DNA of 38,838 bases, taken from contig JAGHCA010000033.1 of the NCBI GenBank assembly GCA_021160725.1, positions 1 to 38,838 on the forward strand, given 5' to 3'. This document shows, in pieces, positions 10,046 to 21,621 of the stretch. The notes beneath the pieces were generated by a model, which ran no database searches, was not told the DNA's origin, and saw nothing but the letters and a program-made list of their open reading frames with translations. Every line of letters begins with the position of its first letter. The stretch's first letter is position 1. The stretch is from Dehalococcoidia bacterium. Lineage in GTDB: Bacteria; Chloroflexota; Dehalococcoidia; GIF9; AB-539-J10. Made by a program: the position numbers and the translations under genes.

Positions 10046-11584
10046 CTACTTAGCGTATTCTGTTGCTATAGTCTCCCTTATCACTGTTACCTTTATCTGG
10101 CCAGGGTAAGTCAGGCTCTCTTCTATCTTATTAGCGACATCCCGAGCCAATCTCACCGCTGTTAAATCATCAACTTTATCTGGTTTTACCATGACACGGA
10201 CTTCACGCCCTGCTTGAATAGCGAAAGACTTTTCCACACCGGGAAAATTGGCTGCTATATCCTCTAAATCTTTAATGCGCTTCAGATATTGTTCCAGGGA
10301 CTCACGTCTAGCGCCAGGTCGCGCACCACTTATAGCATCGGCAGCACTGACAATAAAGCCCATAATACTACTCGTTGTCGCCTCTCCATGATGTTCAGCA
10401 ATAGCTTGCACCACCTCTGGATTGCTATCCCACTGCTTAACCAACTCAGCACCTATTAAAGCATGCGGGCCCTCCATTTGATGGTCTACTGCTTTTCCAA
10501 TATCATGAAGCAGACCGGCTTTCTTAGCGATGCCGACATTAGCTCCAATCTCACTAGCTAGCATCCCTGCCAGATGAGAAACCTCGAGACTGTGAAGTAA
10601 AACATTCTGACCATAGCTGCTGCGGAATTTAAGTTGGCCAAGTAGCTTAATTAGTTCAGGATGTAAGCCCGGTACTCCTGCTTCGTAAGCAGCTCGCTCA
10701 CCTTCACTACGTATAGTAGCTTCAACCTCTGCTTTGGTTTTATCCACTATTTCCTTAATCCGGGCTGGATGAATGCGGCCATCAAGGATAAGCTTGTTTA
10801 GGGCAAGGCGAGCTTGCTCACGCCTTACAGGATCAAAGCTGGAGATGGTAACTGTCTCTGGAGTATCATCAATGATAAGATCAACGCCAGTGGCTTGTTC
10901 CAAGGCTCGGATATTGCGTCCCTCACGTCCAATGAGCCGCCCCTTCATCTCGTCACTGGGCAGCGGAATAGCAGATATTGTAGTTTCTGAAACAACATCA
11001 GTGGCACATCTTTGGATAGCTGTGGCTAAAATGTTTTGAGCTCTTTCGCCAGCCTCTTCCTTTATTTTAGCTTCCCATATCCTAACCTGCCGCGAGGCCT
11101 CCTCTTCAACCTCCTCTTTCAGCATTTGCAACAAAAGCTCTTTTGCTTCTTCACTGGATGTGCCAGAGATGGATTCCAACTTTTCCAGTTGTTTTTCTCT
11201 TATTGCCTGAAGCTCAGCTCTTGTCCTTTTGACATCTTCTTTCAGGCTATCTAAATCACGCTCACGCCGTTCTACAGCCTCTAATTTCCGCTCCAGCGCC
11301 TCTTCTCTCTGGTGAACACGCTTTTCTATTCGTTGTATTTCAAGGCGCCGCTCTTTGCTTTCCGCCTCGGCAGCGTTGCTAACCTTGATAGCTTCTTCTC
11401 TAGCTGCACGGAGTAGCTCGTTATGCTCGGTTCTTGCTGCATCTAGTAATTTCTGTGCTTCGTTTCTTGTTTTTTGAATTTCCCGGTTGGCTACTAGCTG
11501 CTTGATAAAGTAGCCAACTAGGATGCCCAAGATAAGAGCAAGGGCAACTATTATATATAGGTATTGATATAGATATTGCTCCAT
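10046..11584 (-). CDS. rny: ribonuclease Y (TM + coiled coil + KH + HD)
   Basis: N-terminal TM, long coiled coil, [29 protein letters not shown] (KH), [17 protein letters not shown]...LLHDIGKA (HD). Confidence 0.95.
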   Translation of the reverse strand: MEQYLYQYLYIIVALALILGILVGYFIKQLVANREIQKTRNEAQKLLDAARTEHNELLRAAREEAIKVSNAAEAESKERRLEIQRIEKRVHQREEALERKLEAVERRERDLDSLKEDVKRTRAELQAIREKQLEKLESISGTSSEEAKELLLQMLKEEVEEEASRQVRIWEAKIKEEAGERAQNILATAIQRCATDVVSETTISAIPLPSDEMKGRLIGREGRNIRALEQATGVDLIIDDTPETVTISSFDPVRREQARLALNKLILDGRIHPARIKEIVDKTKAEVEATIRSEGERAAYEAGVPGLHPELIKLLGQLKFRSSYGQNVLLHSLEVSHLAGMLASEIGANVGIAKKAGLLHDIGKAVDHQMEGPHALIGAELVKQWDSNPEVVQAIAEHHGEATTSSIMGFIVSAADAISGARPGARRESLEQYLKRIKDLEDIAANFPGVEKSFAIQAGREVRVMVKPDKVDDLTAVRLARDVANKIEESLTYPGQIKVTVIRETIATEYAK

Positions 11585-11851
11585 TTCTCCTCTTTATTTC
11601 GTTGCTATAGTAAATGCAAAACATTGCAACACTAATAATAAACTTTTTTGTGGTTAGCGTCAAATAACGGAGCTGGCAAACAATCATCCGACCCATTTGT
11701 CTGGTGTATTTTAACTTACAGTGAGAAGGCATTATATTACCAGTGCAAATAATCCAAGATTGTGTACTTTATCCACTCCAACACAAAAACAGATTAATTT
11801 TTATCGAGCTGGTATCCGTCGTTTCAAATCCTGTACATTTGCATTATTGTT

Positions 11852-12199
11852 GTGGCAGTAATGAATGAAGAACTAATCGCTCCCTGCCGTATGAACTGTG
11901 ACTTCATCACCAGCTACCTGGCAATGAAGAACGACCTGAAGCTCAAGGGATTTGAGAATATGTTCTGCGCCGGCTACTACCAGGCGGTAAGAATTATCAT
12001 TACAAAAGGTATTTATGCTGCAACAACGAGCTGTATTATAAATGCAATCTTGATGAGCTACGCCAAAAGAAACACAAGTACCTCTGGGTGGACAAAAAGC
12101 ACATAAGATACTACTTGAGGGAGAAGATTCCAAGGTCATTGCCCGGGGCAAGAAGTACCAGGTTGTCGATTACGAAAAATACATAATGAAGATAACATG
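11852..12199 (+). pseudogene. probable decayed DUF3795-like / unknown gene remnant
   Basis: Residues NEELIAPCRMNCDFITSYLAMKNDLKLKG resemble DUF3795 N-termini; downstream coherent peptide segments (CCNNELYYKCNLDELRQKKHKYLWVDKKHIRYYLREKIPR; DSKVIARGKKYQVVDYEKYIMKIT*) lie in different frames, suggesting frameshifts. Confidence 0.5.
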
Positions 12200-12344
12200 A
12201 GGTTAGCACCAGTTCTTAATACCCTGTCTTGGACATAACAGATTGGTATTCTTACCTATTCCCTCAAATCGTTCAATTTACCTGAGTTACTAGTAATAGT
12301 GAAACTTCGACACTGGGCTTTCCTCGATGTAAAATAAACCCTAT

Positions 12345-13280
12345 ATGACCACAAAGAGGCCGGCAAAGTTGAATATGGTTTATTGGGGCCTTCTTCTTTT
12401 TATCGTCGCTCAAATGCTTATACTCCTTGTCGCTCCTCGCATAGATCCATTCCTGGATGAAAAGGATATATATATACCAACCCAACCATCTGAACCGATA
12501 TCATGGTGGCCTGGGGAAGTGACATTGCCCTCTGGAGAGGTTATAGAAATCCCAGCTCATTCAGCATTAGGACCAATTGTAATCTATATTCTTGCGGCAG
12601 CGGCCGTGCTCGGGCTTACGCTCTACAAGATCCCACTTAAAGCTTTAAAGGTTCTTCTAAGAATCTTGTTCGCTCTTCTGTTTAGTTGGGGCGCTTTCAT
12701 CGCAACTGTCTTCTACATACCTCTTCCAGTAGCTGTGTCTATCGCTGTCGCATTCGGAACATTTTGGTTTTTAATACCACTAGTCTGGTTACATAACCTG
12801 GTATTGATTCTGGCAGTTAGTAGCTTAGGAGCAGTTTTCGGTCGCTTTATTACTCCGTGGACTGCGATGGCTATTATTCTGGCACTCGCCGTTTATGATT
12901 TCTTGGCGGTTCGTTTCAGATATATGCTCTGGATGGCAGACAGGCTGTCGCAAGTAAATGCCTTGCCGGCACTAATCATTCCTAAAAATAATTCTCAGTG
13001 GAATTTCAACTTGAAAAAGCGGGAGAAAATAATAGAGGTGAATCCCGCTGAGAGAGAATACTACATACTGGGAGGTGGCGACATTGCCTTCCCCTGTCTG
13101 CTTACAGCCTCCGTTTATTTTGCCCAGGGCCTAAAGCCAGCGGTTATTATTGCAGTATTCGGATTACTGGGATTGGCTAGCGCCTACGCAATTCAAGCAT
13201 TATTTTTAAAGGGAAAGCCAATGCCTGCTTTGCCACCTATTGCTGCCTTTACATTGGTTGGATTATTGATTATCTCGTGA
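12345..13280 (+). CDS. presenilin/signal-peptide-peptidase-like intramembrane aspartyl protease
   Basis: Polytopic hydrophobic protein with YD (LAVYDFLAVR), GxGD (YILGGGDIAFP) and PAL (PMPALPPIA) motifs in the correct order. Confidence 0.82.
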   Translation: MTTKRPAKLNMVYWGLLLFIVAQMLILLVAPRIDPFLDEKDIYIPTQPSEPISWWPGEVTLPSGEVIEIPAHSALGPIVIYILAAAAVLGLTLYKIPLKALKVLLRILFALLFSWGAFIATVFYIPLPVAVSIAVAFGTFWFLIPLVWLHNLVLILAVSSLGAVFGRFITPWTAMAIILALAVYDFLAVRFRYMLWMADRLSQVNALPALIIPKNNSQWNFNLKKREKIIEVNPAEREYYILGGGDIAFPCLLTASVYFAQGLKPAVIIAVFGLLGLASAYAIQALFLKGKPMPALPPIAAFTLVGLLIIS

Positions 13281-13378
13281 AACAGCCTTGAATTATCCAC
13301 TACGCAGGTAAATAATTGTAGATTTTGCAACGAGAACTATGGGAAGGTTCTTGATTAGTAAGTTGTCTAATAACAAAG

Positions 13379-13452
13379 CGACCCCGAGGGGATTTGAACC
13401 CCTGATCTCCACCGTGACAGGGTGGCATGTTAAACCGCTACACCACGGGGCC
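13379..13452 (-). tRNA. tRNA-Asp (GTC)
   Basis: Reverse complement GGCCCCGTGGTGTAGCGGTTTAACATGCCACCCTGTCACGGTGGAGATCAGGGGTTCAAATCCCCTCGGGGTCG folds as a cloverleaf; anticodon loop CTGTCAC. Confidence 0.97.
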
Positions 13453-13497
13453 TCATAAAGAATCTATAGCACAATATAGTGGAAAATATAGCTAATG

Positions 13498-14130
13498 TCA
13501 AGTTTGTGTTGTGCGGGTTGTAAGCAACAACTTGCTTACTCTGTCCCAGATAATCTCAGCAATTTTACCTTTAGGCAGAGAAGCATCTATCACTAGCCAG
13601 CGATCAGGCTCGGTTGCCGCCATCTTGAGGTACCCTTCCCTGACTCGATGGTGGAACGATAAGTCCTCTAGCTCAAAGCGGTCTTTCAGACTTCGCTTCC
13701 GTGCCAATCCTTGCTCAGGAGACATATCTAAAAGGATTGTGAGGTCCGGCTTGATATTTTCTGTTGCCATGTTATTGACTTTCTCCACAGTGGTCAAATC
13801 AAGTCCCCGTCCATAGCCTTGATAGACCAGGGTAGAATCAGCAAAGCGGTCGCAGATGACTACCTTAGTTTCTTCTAAAGCAGGACGAATAAGCTCGATT
13901 AGCAATTGGACACGGGAGGCAACAAAGAGGAATAGTTCAGCTTGGGGTGAAATAGAGGAGCACTGCTTTTCTTTGAGCAATTTTCTTATCTCACCGCCCA
14001 GAGATGTGCCTCCGGGCTCATGGGTTAATACCACAGAGATGTTTTGTTGCTCGAGCTTTTTCAGTAAGAGCCTTGATTGGGTGCTCTTGCCACAGCCCTC
14101 GCCACCTTCAAAGGTGATGAATAATCCCAA
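13498..14130 (-). CDS. tmk: thymidylate kinase
   Basis: LFITFEGGEGCGKSTQSRLL, LTHEPGGTSLGGEIR, VVICDRFADSTLVYQGYGRG. Confidence 0.94.
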   Translation of the reverse strand: MGLFITFEGGEGCGKSTQSRLLLKKLEQQNISVVLTHEPGGTSLGGEIRKLLKEKQCSSISPQAELFLFVASRVQLLIELIRPALEETKVVICDRFADSTLVYQGYGRGLDLTTVEKVNNMATENIKPDLTILLDMSPEQGLARKRSLKDRFELEDLSFHHRVREGYLKMAATEPDRWLVIDASLPKGKIAEIIWDRVSKLLLTTRTTQT

Positions 14131-14133
14131 GGA

Positions 14134-15537
14134 TTACCTCGATTTCCTTTTGCCGCCAGATTCGAGTCTCCGGTTACCAGAGTCGAAACCGCGGCGTCCG
14201 GCCAAGATACGCTGTAGATTATGGACATAGGTATATTGAGTGTCACGGGGATAGAGAGCGTCCAGGCATTGCTTCATTTGAGCAGCATTGTTGCTCTTAA
14301 GGACGTAAATTGGTATACCCAGTGCCTCAGCATCCCGTATCTTCTGTGGCTTGCGGCGGTAATAACTTCGAGTGGTCAGAAAAATATCAGCCTGCTTAAG
14401 GTCAGTAACGATTTTCAGCTCCTCTCGCTTTTCCCTAGCACTTTGCTCCAGTCGAGCTCGGCTAGCGCCGAAGAGGTAGAACCGCAGCGTTTTTTCCAGC
14501 TGCTTCTCTTTTTTTCCTTCCCATATAAGGGGGGAGGTTATAACCTCCCTCTTTACCTCACCATCTTCATCCATCCAGCGCGCTTCAGCCTTGGGGAGTC
14601 GCCCATACAAGAGGGCATCAACAGCCTCGCTCACATCAAGATGTACAGTTACCTTATAATAATCTACAATTTCCACCACCACATCAAAGGTAGGCGGAGC
14701 CTTGCGCTCCAGGATAGATTTTTGTGTGTGCCGTCGCCTCGCTTCTTCATCTCCCAAAGTAACCGTCTGGATGCCGCCGATTAGGTCAGAGAGGGTAGGA
14801 TTCATTATCAAGTTTTCCAGAGTATTTCCATGTGCCGTGCCTACCAATTGCACTCCACGCTCAGCGATAGTTCGAGCCGCTCGAGCTTCGAGTTCAGTGC
14901 CTATTTCGTCAATAATGATGACCTCCGGCATGTGATTTTCCACTGCTTCAATCATTACCGCATGTTGTTCAGCGGGAGCAGCTACCTGCATCCGCCGAGC
15001 ATGCCCTATAGCAGGATGAGGAATATCTCCATCCCCGGCAATTTCATTGGAGGTGTCAATTACGATAACGCGTTTTTTGAAATCATCAGCCAGCACTCGA
15101 GCTACTTCCCGCAACATAGTGGTTTTGCCTATACCCGGCCGCCCCAGAAGCAAAACGTTTTTGCCTGACTCGATAAGGTCTTGAATCATCTTTACAGTGC
15201 CGAACACAGCTCTGCCCACGCGGCAGGTCAAGCCAATTATATAGCCATTTCTATTACGTATGGCTGAGATGCGGTGAAGAGTGTGGTCGATACCGGCACG
15301 ATTATCCCCGCTGAATTCGCCAGTGCGTGACACTACATAGTCAATATCAGGCTGGCTTACTTCCTTAGAATTGAGGATTAATTCCCTCTGGGGAAAGCGG
15401 GCCTCGGGAAGACGCCCTAAATCTAAAATTACCTCCAGTAGCTCGCTATAATCAGGTTGCTGGTAGAGAAACTCTCGGATATGGGGTGGCAAGATACCAA
15501 GTAGCGCGTCTAAATCGTCGGTAACTACCCTTCGCAT
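14134..15537 (-). CDS. SpoIIIAA/Ycf45-like AAA ATPase with R3H-like C-terminus
   Basis: [82 protein letters not shown]. Confidence 0.88.
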   Translation of the reverse strand: MRRVVTDDLDALLGILPPHIREFLYQQPDYSELLEVILDLGRLPEARFPQRELILNSKEVSQPDIDYVVSRTGEFSGDNRAGIDHTLHRISAIRNRNGYIIGLTCRVGRAVFGTVKMIQDLIESGKNVLLLGRPGIGKTTMLREVARVLADDFKKRVIVIDTSNEIAGDGDIPHPAIGHARRMQVAAPAEQHAVMIEAVENHMPEVIIIDEIGTELEARAARTIAERGVQLVGTAHGNTLENLIMNPTLSDLIGGIQTVTLGDEEARRRHTQKSILERKAPPTFDVVVEIVDYYKVTVHLDVSEAVDALLYGRLPKAEARWMDEDGEVKREVITSPLIWEGKKEKQLEKTLRFYLFGASRARLEQSAREKREELKIVTDLKQADIFLTTRSYYRRKPQKIRDAEALGIPIYVLKSNNAAQMKQCLDALYPRDTQYTYVHNLQRILAGRRGFDSGNRRLESGGKRKSR

Positions 15538-15561
15538 CCTGTGACAGTACCTTGCTTCACC

Positions 15562-16443
15562 TCACCAACCCCTGGGAGACAACAATTCTTGTGAGGGTAT
15601 AGCTTTTATGTCCAGACCTGGCATGGCAGAGCCTAAACCTTTGGATACTTCGGCAATAATGGTAGGGTCATTGTAGTGAGTCGTAGCTTTAACAATAGCT
15701 TGTGCTCTAGCTGCAGGATTGCTGGATTTAAAAATCCCTGAGCCGACAAAAACTCCCTCAGCTCCCAGCTGCATCATCAAAGTAGCATCGGCAGGTGTAG
15801 CTATACCACCGGCGGCAAAGTTTACCACGGGTAGCTTTCCTGTTTTGTGTACTTCCATTACTAACTCCAGAGGAGCACCGAGGGCTTTCGCTTCGGCTAC
15901 TAATTCCTCCTTAGGCAAAGATTGAAGCCTGCGAATTCCATCCTGAACTGCCCGCATATGTCTTACGGCTTCAACTATGTTTCCTGTCCCTGCCTCGCCC
16001 TTAGTACGCATCATCGCTGCCCCTTCAGCAATGCGACGTAATGCTTCGCCTAAGTCCCGACAGCCACAGACAAACGGAGCCTTGAAATCATGCTTCCAAA
16101 TGTGATGGCTCTCATCAGCGGGAGTAAGTACTTCAGATTCATCAATAAAATCAACGCCCAACGCTTCAAGCACCTGAGCCTCAGCAAAGTGCCCGATACG
16201 GCATTTGGCCATTACCGGGATGCTCACCGTCTCCATTATAGCTGTAATTATAAGGGGGTCAGCCATGCGAGCCACTCCGCCAGCAGCACGGATATCTGCC
16301 GGCACTCGTTCCAACGCCATAACAGCGCAGGCACCGGCTTCCTCGGCGATTTTAGCCTGCTCCGGCGTGACCACATCCATAATCACCCCACCCTTCAGCA
16401 TTTGGGCAAGTCCCGTCTTAGTTTTCCAAGTACCCTTTTCCAT
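15562..16443 (-). CDS. pdxS: pyridoxal 5'-phosphate synthase lyase subunit PdxS
   Basis: [80 protein letters not shown]. Confidence 0.97.
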   Translation of the reverse strand: MEKGTWKTKTGLAQMLKGGVIMDVVTPEQAKIAEEAGACAVMALERVPADIRAAGGVARMADPLIITAIMETVSIPVMAKCRIGHFAEAQVLEALGVDFIDESEVLTPADESHHIWKHDFKAPFVCGCRDLGEALRRIAEGAAMMRTKGEAGTGNIVEAVRHMRAVQDGIRRLQSLPKEELVAEAKALGAPLELVMEVHKTGKLPVVNFAAGGIATPADATLMMQLGAEGVFVGSGIFKSSNPAARAQAIVKATTHYNDPTIIAEVSKGLGSAMPGLDIKAIPSQELLSPRGW

Positions 16444-16611
16444 TTGTTTCCATTATAACACCATGCCAGCCAAACTACAAGTATCTAGAGTGTTCAGCAA
16501 CACTATTTTGATGATGTCAAATAATTTTGAAACAAGGAAAGTCTCAAAGCACCGTGGTGGACTATGCCAAGGATTATCCGCGGTTTTGCCTCTACCTTAC
16601 CATAAGAGCGG

Positions 16612-16643
16612 GTAGGGTCGAGGAAGTATCTCCTCGACCCTAC
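16612..16643. terminator. 13-bp perfect inverted repeat, likely bidirectional terminator/hairpin between convergent-side gene ends
   Basis: GTAGGGTCGAGGA-AGTATC-TCCTCGACCCTAC, followed by pyrimidine-rich TTTCTGTCTCT. Confidence 0.55.
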
Positions 16644-16700
16644 TTTCTGTCTCTATTGCGCCGTCCAATCAGCCTCAATCAAGACAGTATTTCATTACCC

Positions 16701-17654
16701 CTAGGGTGAGCCCAGGTAGTCGTATGTTATAGATAGCATACTGCTATTGCTGCTACAATCATTTGTCGGGTCTACGTCCCCCTCCACATAAACACAACCC
16801 CAAGTAGTAACTACGTCGTCCATTCCCCAAACTCCTGCACGAACAGAGTCAGTGTCAAATATGATATCGTCCGGACCACTACCCCTGTAACCAAACCAGT
16901 TGGTTTTAGTTCGGTAGTTAGTGCCTTTACGTATCTTGAAGCTTACTACCACATCAAAGGTCACGTTATGGCACTTAAAGACATCAAACTCATAGCAAAT
17001 AGGGTGAATTACCCCATTCACGCTAGCCTCGTGGGTGAGATTCTGTGCGGGGGGCGCCGTAGAAACCGACCCCGGCGCGTTAGCAACATGCCAACTCTGA
17101 TATTCATTTTCTCCTAGGTAATGTTTCACAACCTTGAATGTTGCGTTTACCGTGACCCATTCAGATGAATTCCCGGCTAGAAAAATGTCGTACTCAGCAT
17201 CGATGGTTGTAGGCGGGTACACCGTGTACGAGCCTGGGGAAACCTGCTCCCCGTCTATGCTCCAACTTACGAACGTAATGGAGGCATCCGTCTCCGGTAT
17301 CTCGAAGTTAAAAGTAAAAGTGATTGTCCCCCCATCAGGCAATTCCTGGGTTTCTGAGGGTGCGATACCAACTAAGTCTGCCCCATCGGGACCACCACCC
17401 TCATATGAACAGGTCCAGGTACCGGCATCCATGCTATAGCTGCCAGGAACATCAGTACCACTAAAGGGTGACCCTACTCCGGGTGTTAAGGTATAGTCCA
17501 CAGCTCCTGTCCAAGGATCGCCATCAAGGGTAGCTTCAACCTCAATAGTGCCTTTCTCTGTCGGTTCACAGCTCAACCCAAACGCTGCGATTAACAGAAC
17601 TACAATTAAAAACATAGCAAAAAGCCTTTTTCTCATGCTTACCTTCTTATCCAA
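16701..17654 (-). CDS. predicted secreted lipoprotein, unknown function
   Basis: Signal peptide with lipobox (MRKRLFAMFLIVVLLIAAFGLSC), beta-rich T/S/G-rich sequence. Confidence 0.75.
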   Translation of the reverse strand: MDKKVSMRKRLFAMFLIVVLLIAAFGLSCEPTEKGTIEVEATLDGDPWTGAVDYTLTPGVGSPFSGTDVPGSYSMDAGTWTCSYEGGGPDGADLVGIAPSETQELPDGGTITFTFNFEIPETDASITFVSWSIDGEQVSPGSYTVYPPTTIDAEYDIFLAGNSSEWVTVNATFKVVKHYLGENEYQSWHVANAPGSVSTAPPAQNLTHEASVNGVIHPICYEFDVFKCHNVTFDVVVSFKIRKGTNYRTKTNWFGYRGSGPDDIIFDTDSVRAGVWGMDDVVTTWGCVYVEGDVDPTNDCSSNSSMLSITYDYLGSP

Positions 17655-18087
17655 TAGTCTAAGAGATTAAAATACTATGAACTTAGTTTTCATTTTCCCT
17701 CCTCAGTTATATTGCTCACGCCTCCGTCCAAAGCATTCTTTCTATCCATGGAAAAACAGGGGATTTCCGATGCAGCTCGAGAAAGGACCTCAACAACCAA
17801 TACCATCCCCACTTGCGCAGAACGGAAAGCTAGCTCTCCACAATTTTGTTTGATTTTTTAATACTATATCCCACCCCCCTACTGTCAAGGTTTTTCCAAA
17901 ATATTGCTAGGGATGCTAGGACATCATTAAAGCAAGCGATAGAGTCTGAGCACCTATGTCATACCAGCCCATAATAGCAAGTTGACAAACCGGAAGATAT
18001 TTTAACTTCTGGAGAACCCCGAACGATTTTGAGTATTTTTACTATAAGGGATCTGTAAAAGAATCGCAGAATTCCTTGGGTAGTAGT

Positions 18088-18273
18088 TTAGAGGCTCTTT
18101 TTTGTTTCCTCAATCTCCCTTTCGACCTCTCTCAATTCCTCTTCCAGGTCTTTCTTATACTCCTCGAGCATGTTCAGATACTCCTTTTTGCTGGGAAAGG
18201 GCTTCAAACCGTGGAAGTAAAAACCCATAGGAGGAAAACCAAAGTAAAATCTCCAAGCTTTCCTACGCCACAT
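18088..18273 (-). CDS. small protein, aromatic N-terminus plus C-terminal coiled coil (DUF5320-like)
   Basis: MWRRKAWRFYFGFPPMGFYF...KKEYLNMLEEYKKDLEEELREVEREIEETKKSL; preceded on the minus strand by AGGAGGTGAATAGAG-ATG. Confidence 0.6.
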   Translation of the reverse strand: MWRRKAWRFYFGFPPMGFYFHGLKPFPSKKEYLNMLEEYKKDLEEELREVEREIEETKKSL

Positions 18274-18391
18274 CTCTATTCACCTCCTGAATTAGTTGCC
18301 CCTGAAAAAGTCCATTCCTTAGGAGCCCCAGATTTATCCTCTGCTATTTCCAAGTCTCCCATGAAAAGAGCCAAGCGAATTTTCATAGGCG

Positions 18392-19114
18392 CTACATTGG
18401 CCGTCGCCTTGGCACACCAGGACGACGAGGATATTTACTCGGTGTAGGGTATATTTTATCAATAATAACCAGATAACGCACATCGTTGAATTCGTCCAAC
18501 TCTATTTTCTTTATCTGGTCTAATTTCCCTCCCAGAGTAGCAATGGCTTTCTCCGCCTCATCTATCTCCCTGCCAAGCTCTCCTTTCTTTTGAGCCACAA
18601 ATCTTCCCCCAATCTGGCAAAAGGGCAGGGTTAGCTCCACCAAAGTCGGCAACGAGGCCACGGCACGGGAGAGAACCAGAGTAAATTGCTCACGATAGAG
18701 TGGTAAATGAGCTACTTCCTCAGCTCTACTATTCAGTACTTCAATATTTTCCAATTCCAGTTTCCTGATGATGCGGTGGAGGAAAGTTATCTTTTTTGTT
18801 GTGGATTCAATAAGCACCAGCCTGGGTTGGGGAAAAAGAATTTTCAGCGGCAATCCGGGGAAGCCAGCGCCTGTGCCTATGTCAACAATACTGCAATCAG
18901 GCCTTTCCGCCCCTTCCTCAGGCAAAGCTAGAGTGATGGTCAGGGAATCAAGGAAATGCTTTACCTGTACGGAGGAGTAATCTGTTATGGCTGTGAGGTT
19001 AATCTTTCTGTTCCATTCGATTAGCTCCCGGTAGTAAAGCTCAAATTTCTTTACCTGCCTGGCATTGAGCTCTATCCCCAGCTTACCGGCTCCTTCAATA
19101 AGTTCTTTCATCAC
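18392..19114 (-). CDS. rsmG: 16S rRNA (guanine527-N7)-methyltransferase
   Basis: YYRELIEWNRKINLTAITDY, HFLDSLT, IVDIGTGAGFPGLPLKILFP. Confidence 0.94.
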   Translation of the reverse strand: MMKELIEGAGKLGIELNARQVKKFELYYRELIEWNRKINLTAITDYSSVQVKHFLDSLTITLALPEEGAERPDCSIVDIGTGAGFPGLPLKILFPQPRLVLIESTTKKITFLHRIIRKLELENIEVLNSRAEEVAHLPLYREQFTLVLSRAVASLPTLVELTLPFCQIGGRFVAQKKGELGREIDEAEKAIATLGGKLDQIKKIELDEFNDVRYLVIIDKIYPTPSKYPRRPGVPRRRPM

Positions 19115-19286
19115 GAGCTACGCTTAAAATTCATATGTTGCTTTATAACCTAATTCTATCGTAACTGCTGTTTATAGGTCGATATGTTCGCAAAGAGTAA
19201 TTCAGATTTTTGTGGTTTTTGTAGTTGCACCAATTTCATGGAGAATTTCAGAATTCTGGAGTGTGCTCCTTCAGGGTCGTGCAGCA

Positions 19287-19302
19287 CGAGGCTAAAGCCT
19301 CG
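19287..19302. repeat. short intergenic palindromic element
   Basis: CGAGGCTAAAGCCTCG with flanking GTGC/GCAC; style of dispersed palindromic intergenic repeats. Confidence 0.45.
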
Positions 19303-19465
19303 CACTACACTTACTCATAGGGACATAGCTCATCCCCATCCAACCCTGATTAACCAGACCCGGTTGTCTAATTTATCGGACAACTCCACTTTTGAACAGC
19401 TCTCCCTTTCCATTTGACAAATTAGTAAGACAAATCATATAATTCTGATTATACTTACAGAGGAG

Positions 19466-19762
19466 ATGACAATGGAACAAATGAATATGCGCCCGATAGG
19501 CAGGTGTTTTGGCACTGCTGTGCTTGGGACTCGAGGGCAGTTGGTGATTCCCATGGAAGCCCGAAAAGAACTGGGCATAGACACTGGCGATAAACTCCTG
19601 GTTTTCGGCCATTTTAGTGGGCGTGGCCTCATCTTTATAAAAGCTGAGGCAGCAGAGGAGTTACTGAACATCATGAGCAGCCATCTTGACGAGGTTGCCA
19701 AGCTGGTCAAAGAAAGTAAAACCGCTGGTGCTGGAATAGAGGGTGAAGGCAAGGCAAGTTAA
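19466..19762 (+). CDS. AbrB/SpoVT-type DNA-binding regulator
   Basis: GTAVLGTRGQLVIPMEARKELGIDTGDKLLVFGHFSGRGLIFIKAE swapped-hairpin AbrB pattern; upstream of the efflux operon. Confidence 0.85.
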   Translation: MTMEQMNMRPIGRCFGTAVLGTRGQLVIPMEARKELGIDTGDKLLVFGHFSGRGLIFIKAEAAEELLNIMSSHLDEVAKLVKESKTAGAGIEGEGKAS

Positions 19763-19820
19763 TGTCCCTGCCAAAGTATATGGTGCGCTTTTTCACCCAA
19801 CACTATAGATTTACGCTATA

Positions 19821-20945
19821 ATGAGTAGTTTATCAGAACAGAGAGGGATACACAGAAAAATGAAAAGAAGGCGAATACTAATAATAACAATCTGCGTGGT
19901 TGTTATTGGTATAGTACTCAGCATCGTACTTACTAGAGGCACTAGCCCTGAAGGTCCGCTGACGACTGTTAACGTTACTCGAGGCGATATAGTGAAAACT
20001 GTTTTAGTGGACGGCAGTTTGGCAATGCCTAACAAAGCATATTTATCATTTGGTGCCACGGGCACAGTGGAAGAGATACTGGTTGCCGAAGGGAATAACG
20101 TGACAGAAGGCCAGATATTAGCCAGACTGGATGCGCCGTCTTTGGAATCAAGTGTAGAGATGGCTGAGTTGCAGGTTGAAATAGCGGAGGAACAAGTCAA
20201 AGCTGCCCGAGCACAATACGAAATCGCCCAGATTAACCTGGACGAGGGCAAAATGTCTGAAGGCATACTTGAGTTGCAAGTGGATGCAGCCAGAGCCAAG
20301 TGGAAAACAGCAAAACTGAACCTGGAAATAGCAGAACTCAGCCTGGAATCGGCGGAACTTAACCTGGAAAAAGCAGTAATAGTAGCTCCCTTCGATGGCA
20401 TAGTGGCCGATATTACCATAACTGAAGGAGAAGAAATCTCGACAGCGACATTAGCCACTCCGGCAATATCCCTGGTTGACACCAGTGAGATAGAGATGCA
20501 CGGCTTTATTGATGAAATAGATATCACCATGGTTCAGCTAGGCCAGGAAGTGAATATTATATTAGATGCCTTGCCCAAGGAGGAAGTAAAGGGCGAGGTT
20601 ACTTTTATTTCCCCAACAGGCACAATTTTAGCCGGGGTGGTATCTTACGACACCACCATATCTTTGGAAAACCCTGTTGCAGAGCTTAGAGACGGCATGA
20701 GTGCCACTGCTGAAATTATTATCGAGCGCCATGATGATGTATTGATGATACCAAACAGAGCTATTCGGGGGACCTTGGAAAACCCAAAGGTTTTAGTGCT
20801 CGTAGATGAGCAAGAGGAGGAACGGGAAATCACCTTAGGGTTAACCGACGGGATAAACACCGAGGTCCTGTCGGGACTGGAGGAAGGAGAAAAAGTGATA
20901 TTACCCGCTCCTGAAGAGCGTCAAGGTGGCTTCTTCATGATGTAA
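19821..20945 (+). CDS. HlyD/MacA-type efflux RND periplasmic adaptor
   Basis: N-terminal TM, biotinyl-lipoyl-like halves, long coiled hairpin (AELQVEIAEEQVKAARAQYEIAQINL...), VIVAPFDGIVADI; alternative start at 19860. Confidence 0.9.
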   Translation: MSSLSEQRGIHRKMKRRRILIITICVVVIGIVLSIVLTRGTSPEGPLTTVNVTRGDIVKTVLVDGSLAMPNKAYLSFGATGTVEEILVAEGNNVTEGQILARLDAPSLESSVEMAELQVEIAEEQVKAARAQYEIAQINLDEGKMSEGILELQVDAARAKWKTAKLNLEIAELSLESAELNLEKAVIVAPFDGIVADITITEGEEISTATLATPAISLVDTSEIEMHGFIDEIDITMVQLGQEVNIILDALPKEEVKGEVTFISPTGTILAGVVSYDTTISLENPVAELRDGMSATAEIIIERHDDVLMIPNRAIRGTLENPKVLVLVDEQEEEREITLGLTDGINTEVLSGLEEGEKVILPAPEERQGGFFMM

Positions 20946-20948
20946 TCA

Positions 20949-21611
20949 ATGATTGAACTCGAAAACATAACCAAAGTGTATAAAGCGGGGCAGACCGAGG
21001 TTCCCGCTCTGCGGGGGATTAGCTGCCGCATTGAGTCAGGAGAGATGGTATCTATCACAGGGCCTTCAGGTTCGGGGAAGTCCACCCTGATGAATATCAT
21101 CGGCTGCCTTGACAAGCCGACTTCAGGACGATACCTCCTGGATGGGATCGAGGTAAGCAAGCTTAACGATAATCAATTAGCCGAGATAAGAAATAAAAAG
21201 ATAGGCTTTGTCTTCCAAAGCTTCAACTTACTGTCCCGGACCACGGCTTTAGCCAATGTGGAACTGCCACTTATTTACAGCGGCGCCAGCAACCGACGGC
21301 AAAGAGCGTTACAGGTTCTGGAGTCCGTGGGACTAGGTCACCGGGTCAACCATAGGCCAAGCGAGCTAGCGGGAGGAGAACAGCAAAGAGTGGCTATCGC
21401 CCGAGCCTTAGTAAATAATCCCTCTCTTATTTTAGCTGATGAACCCACAGGCAACCTCGACACCAAGACCAGCCAGGAAATCATGCTAATTTTCAAGCAG
21501 TTGCATGAGCAGGGCATGACCATCGTTCTGATTACTCACGAACCAGATATTGCCGCTTATACACAGCGCACTATTAAAATTCGCGATGGCCAGATTGAAG
21601 GAGGTGTTTGA
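20949..21611 (+). CDS. ABC transporter ATP-binding protein (MacB/LolD type)
   Basis: Walker [24 protein letters not shown], signature [15 protein letters not shown], Walker [13 protein letters not shown]. Confidence 0.96.
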   Translation: MIELENITKVYKAGQTEVPALRGISCRIESGEMVSITGPSGSGKSTLMNIIGCLDKPTSGRYLLDGIEVSKLNDNQLAEIRNKKIGFVFQSFNLLSRTTALANVELPLIYSGASNRRQRALQVLESVGLGHRVNHRPSELAGGEQQRVAIARALVNNPSLILADEPTGNLDTKTSQEIMLIFKQLHEQGMTIVLITHEPDIAAYTQRTIKIRDGQIEGGV

Positions 21612-21621
21612 CAGTTCACTT

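Noticed and set aside
10773-11254. Plus-strand ORFs opposite rny
   Set aside because: Shadow ORFs of a well-supported minus-strand gene.
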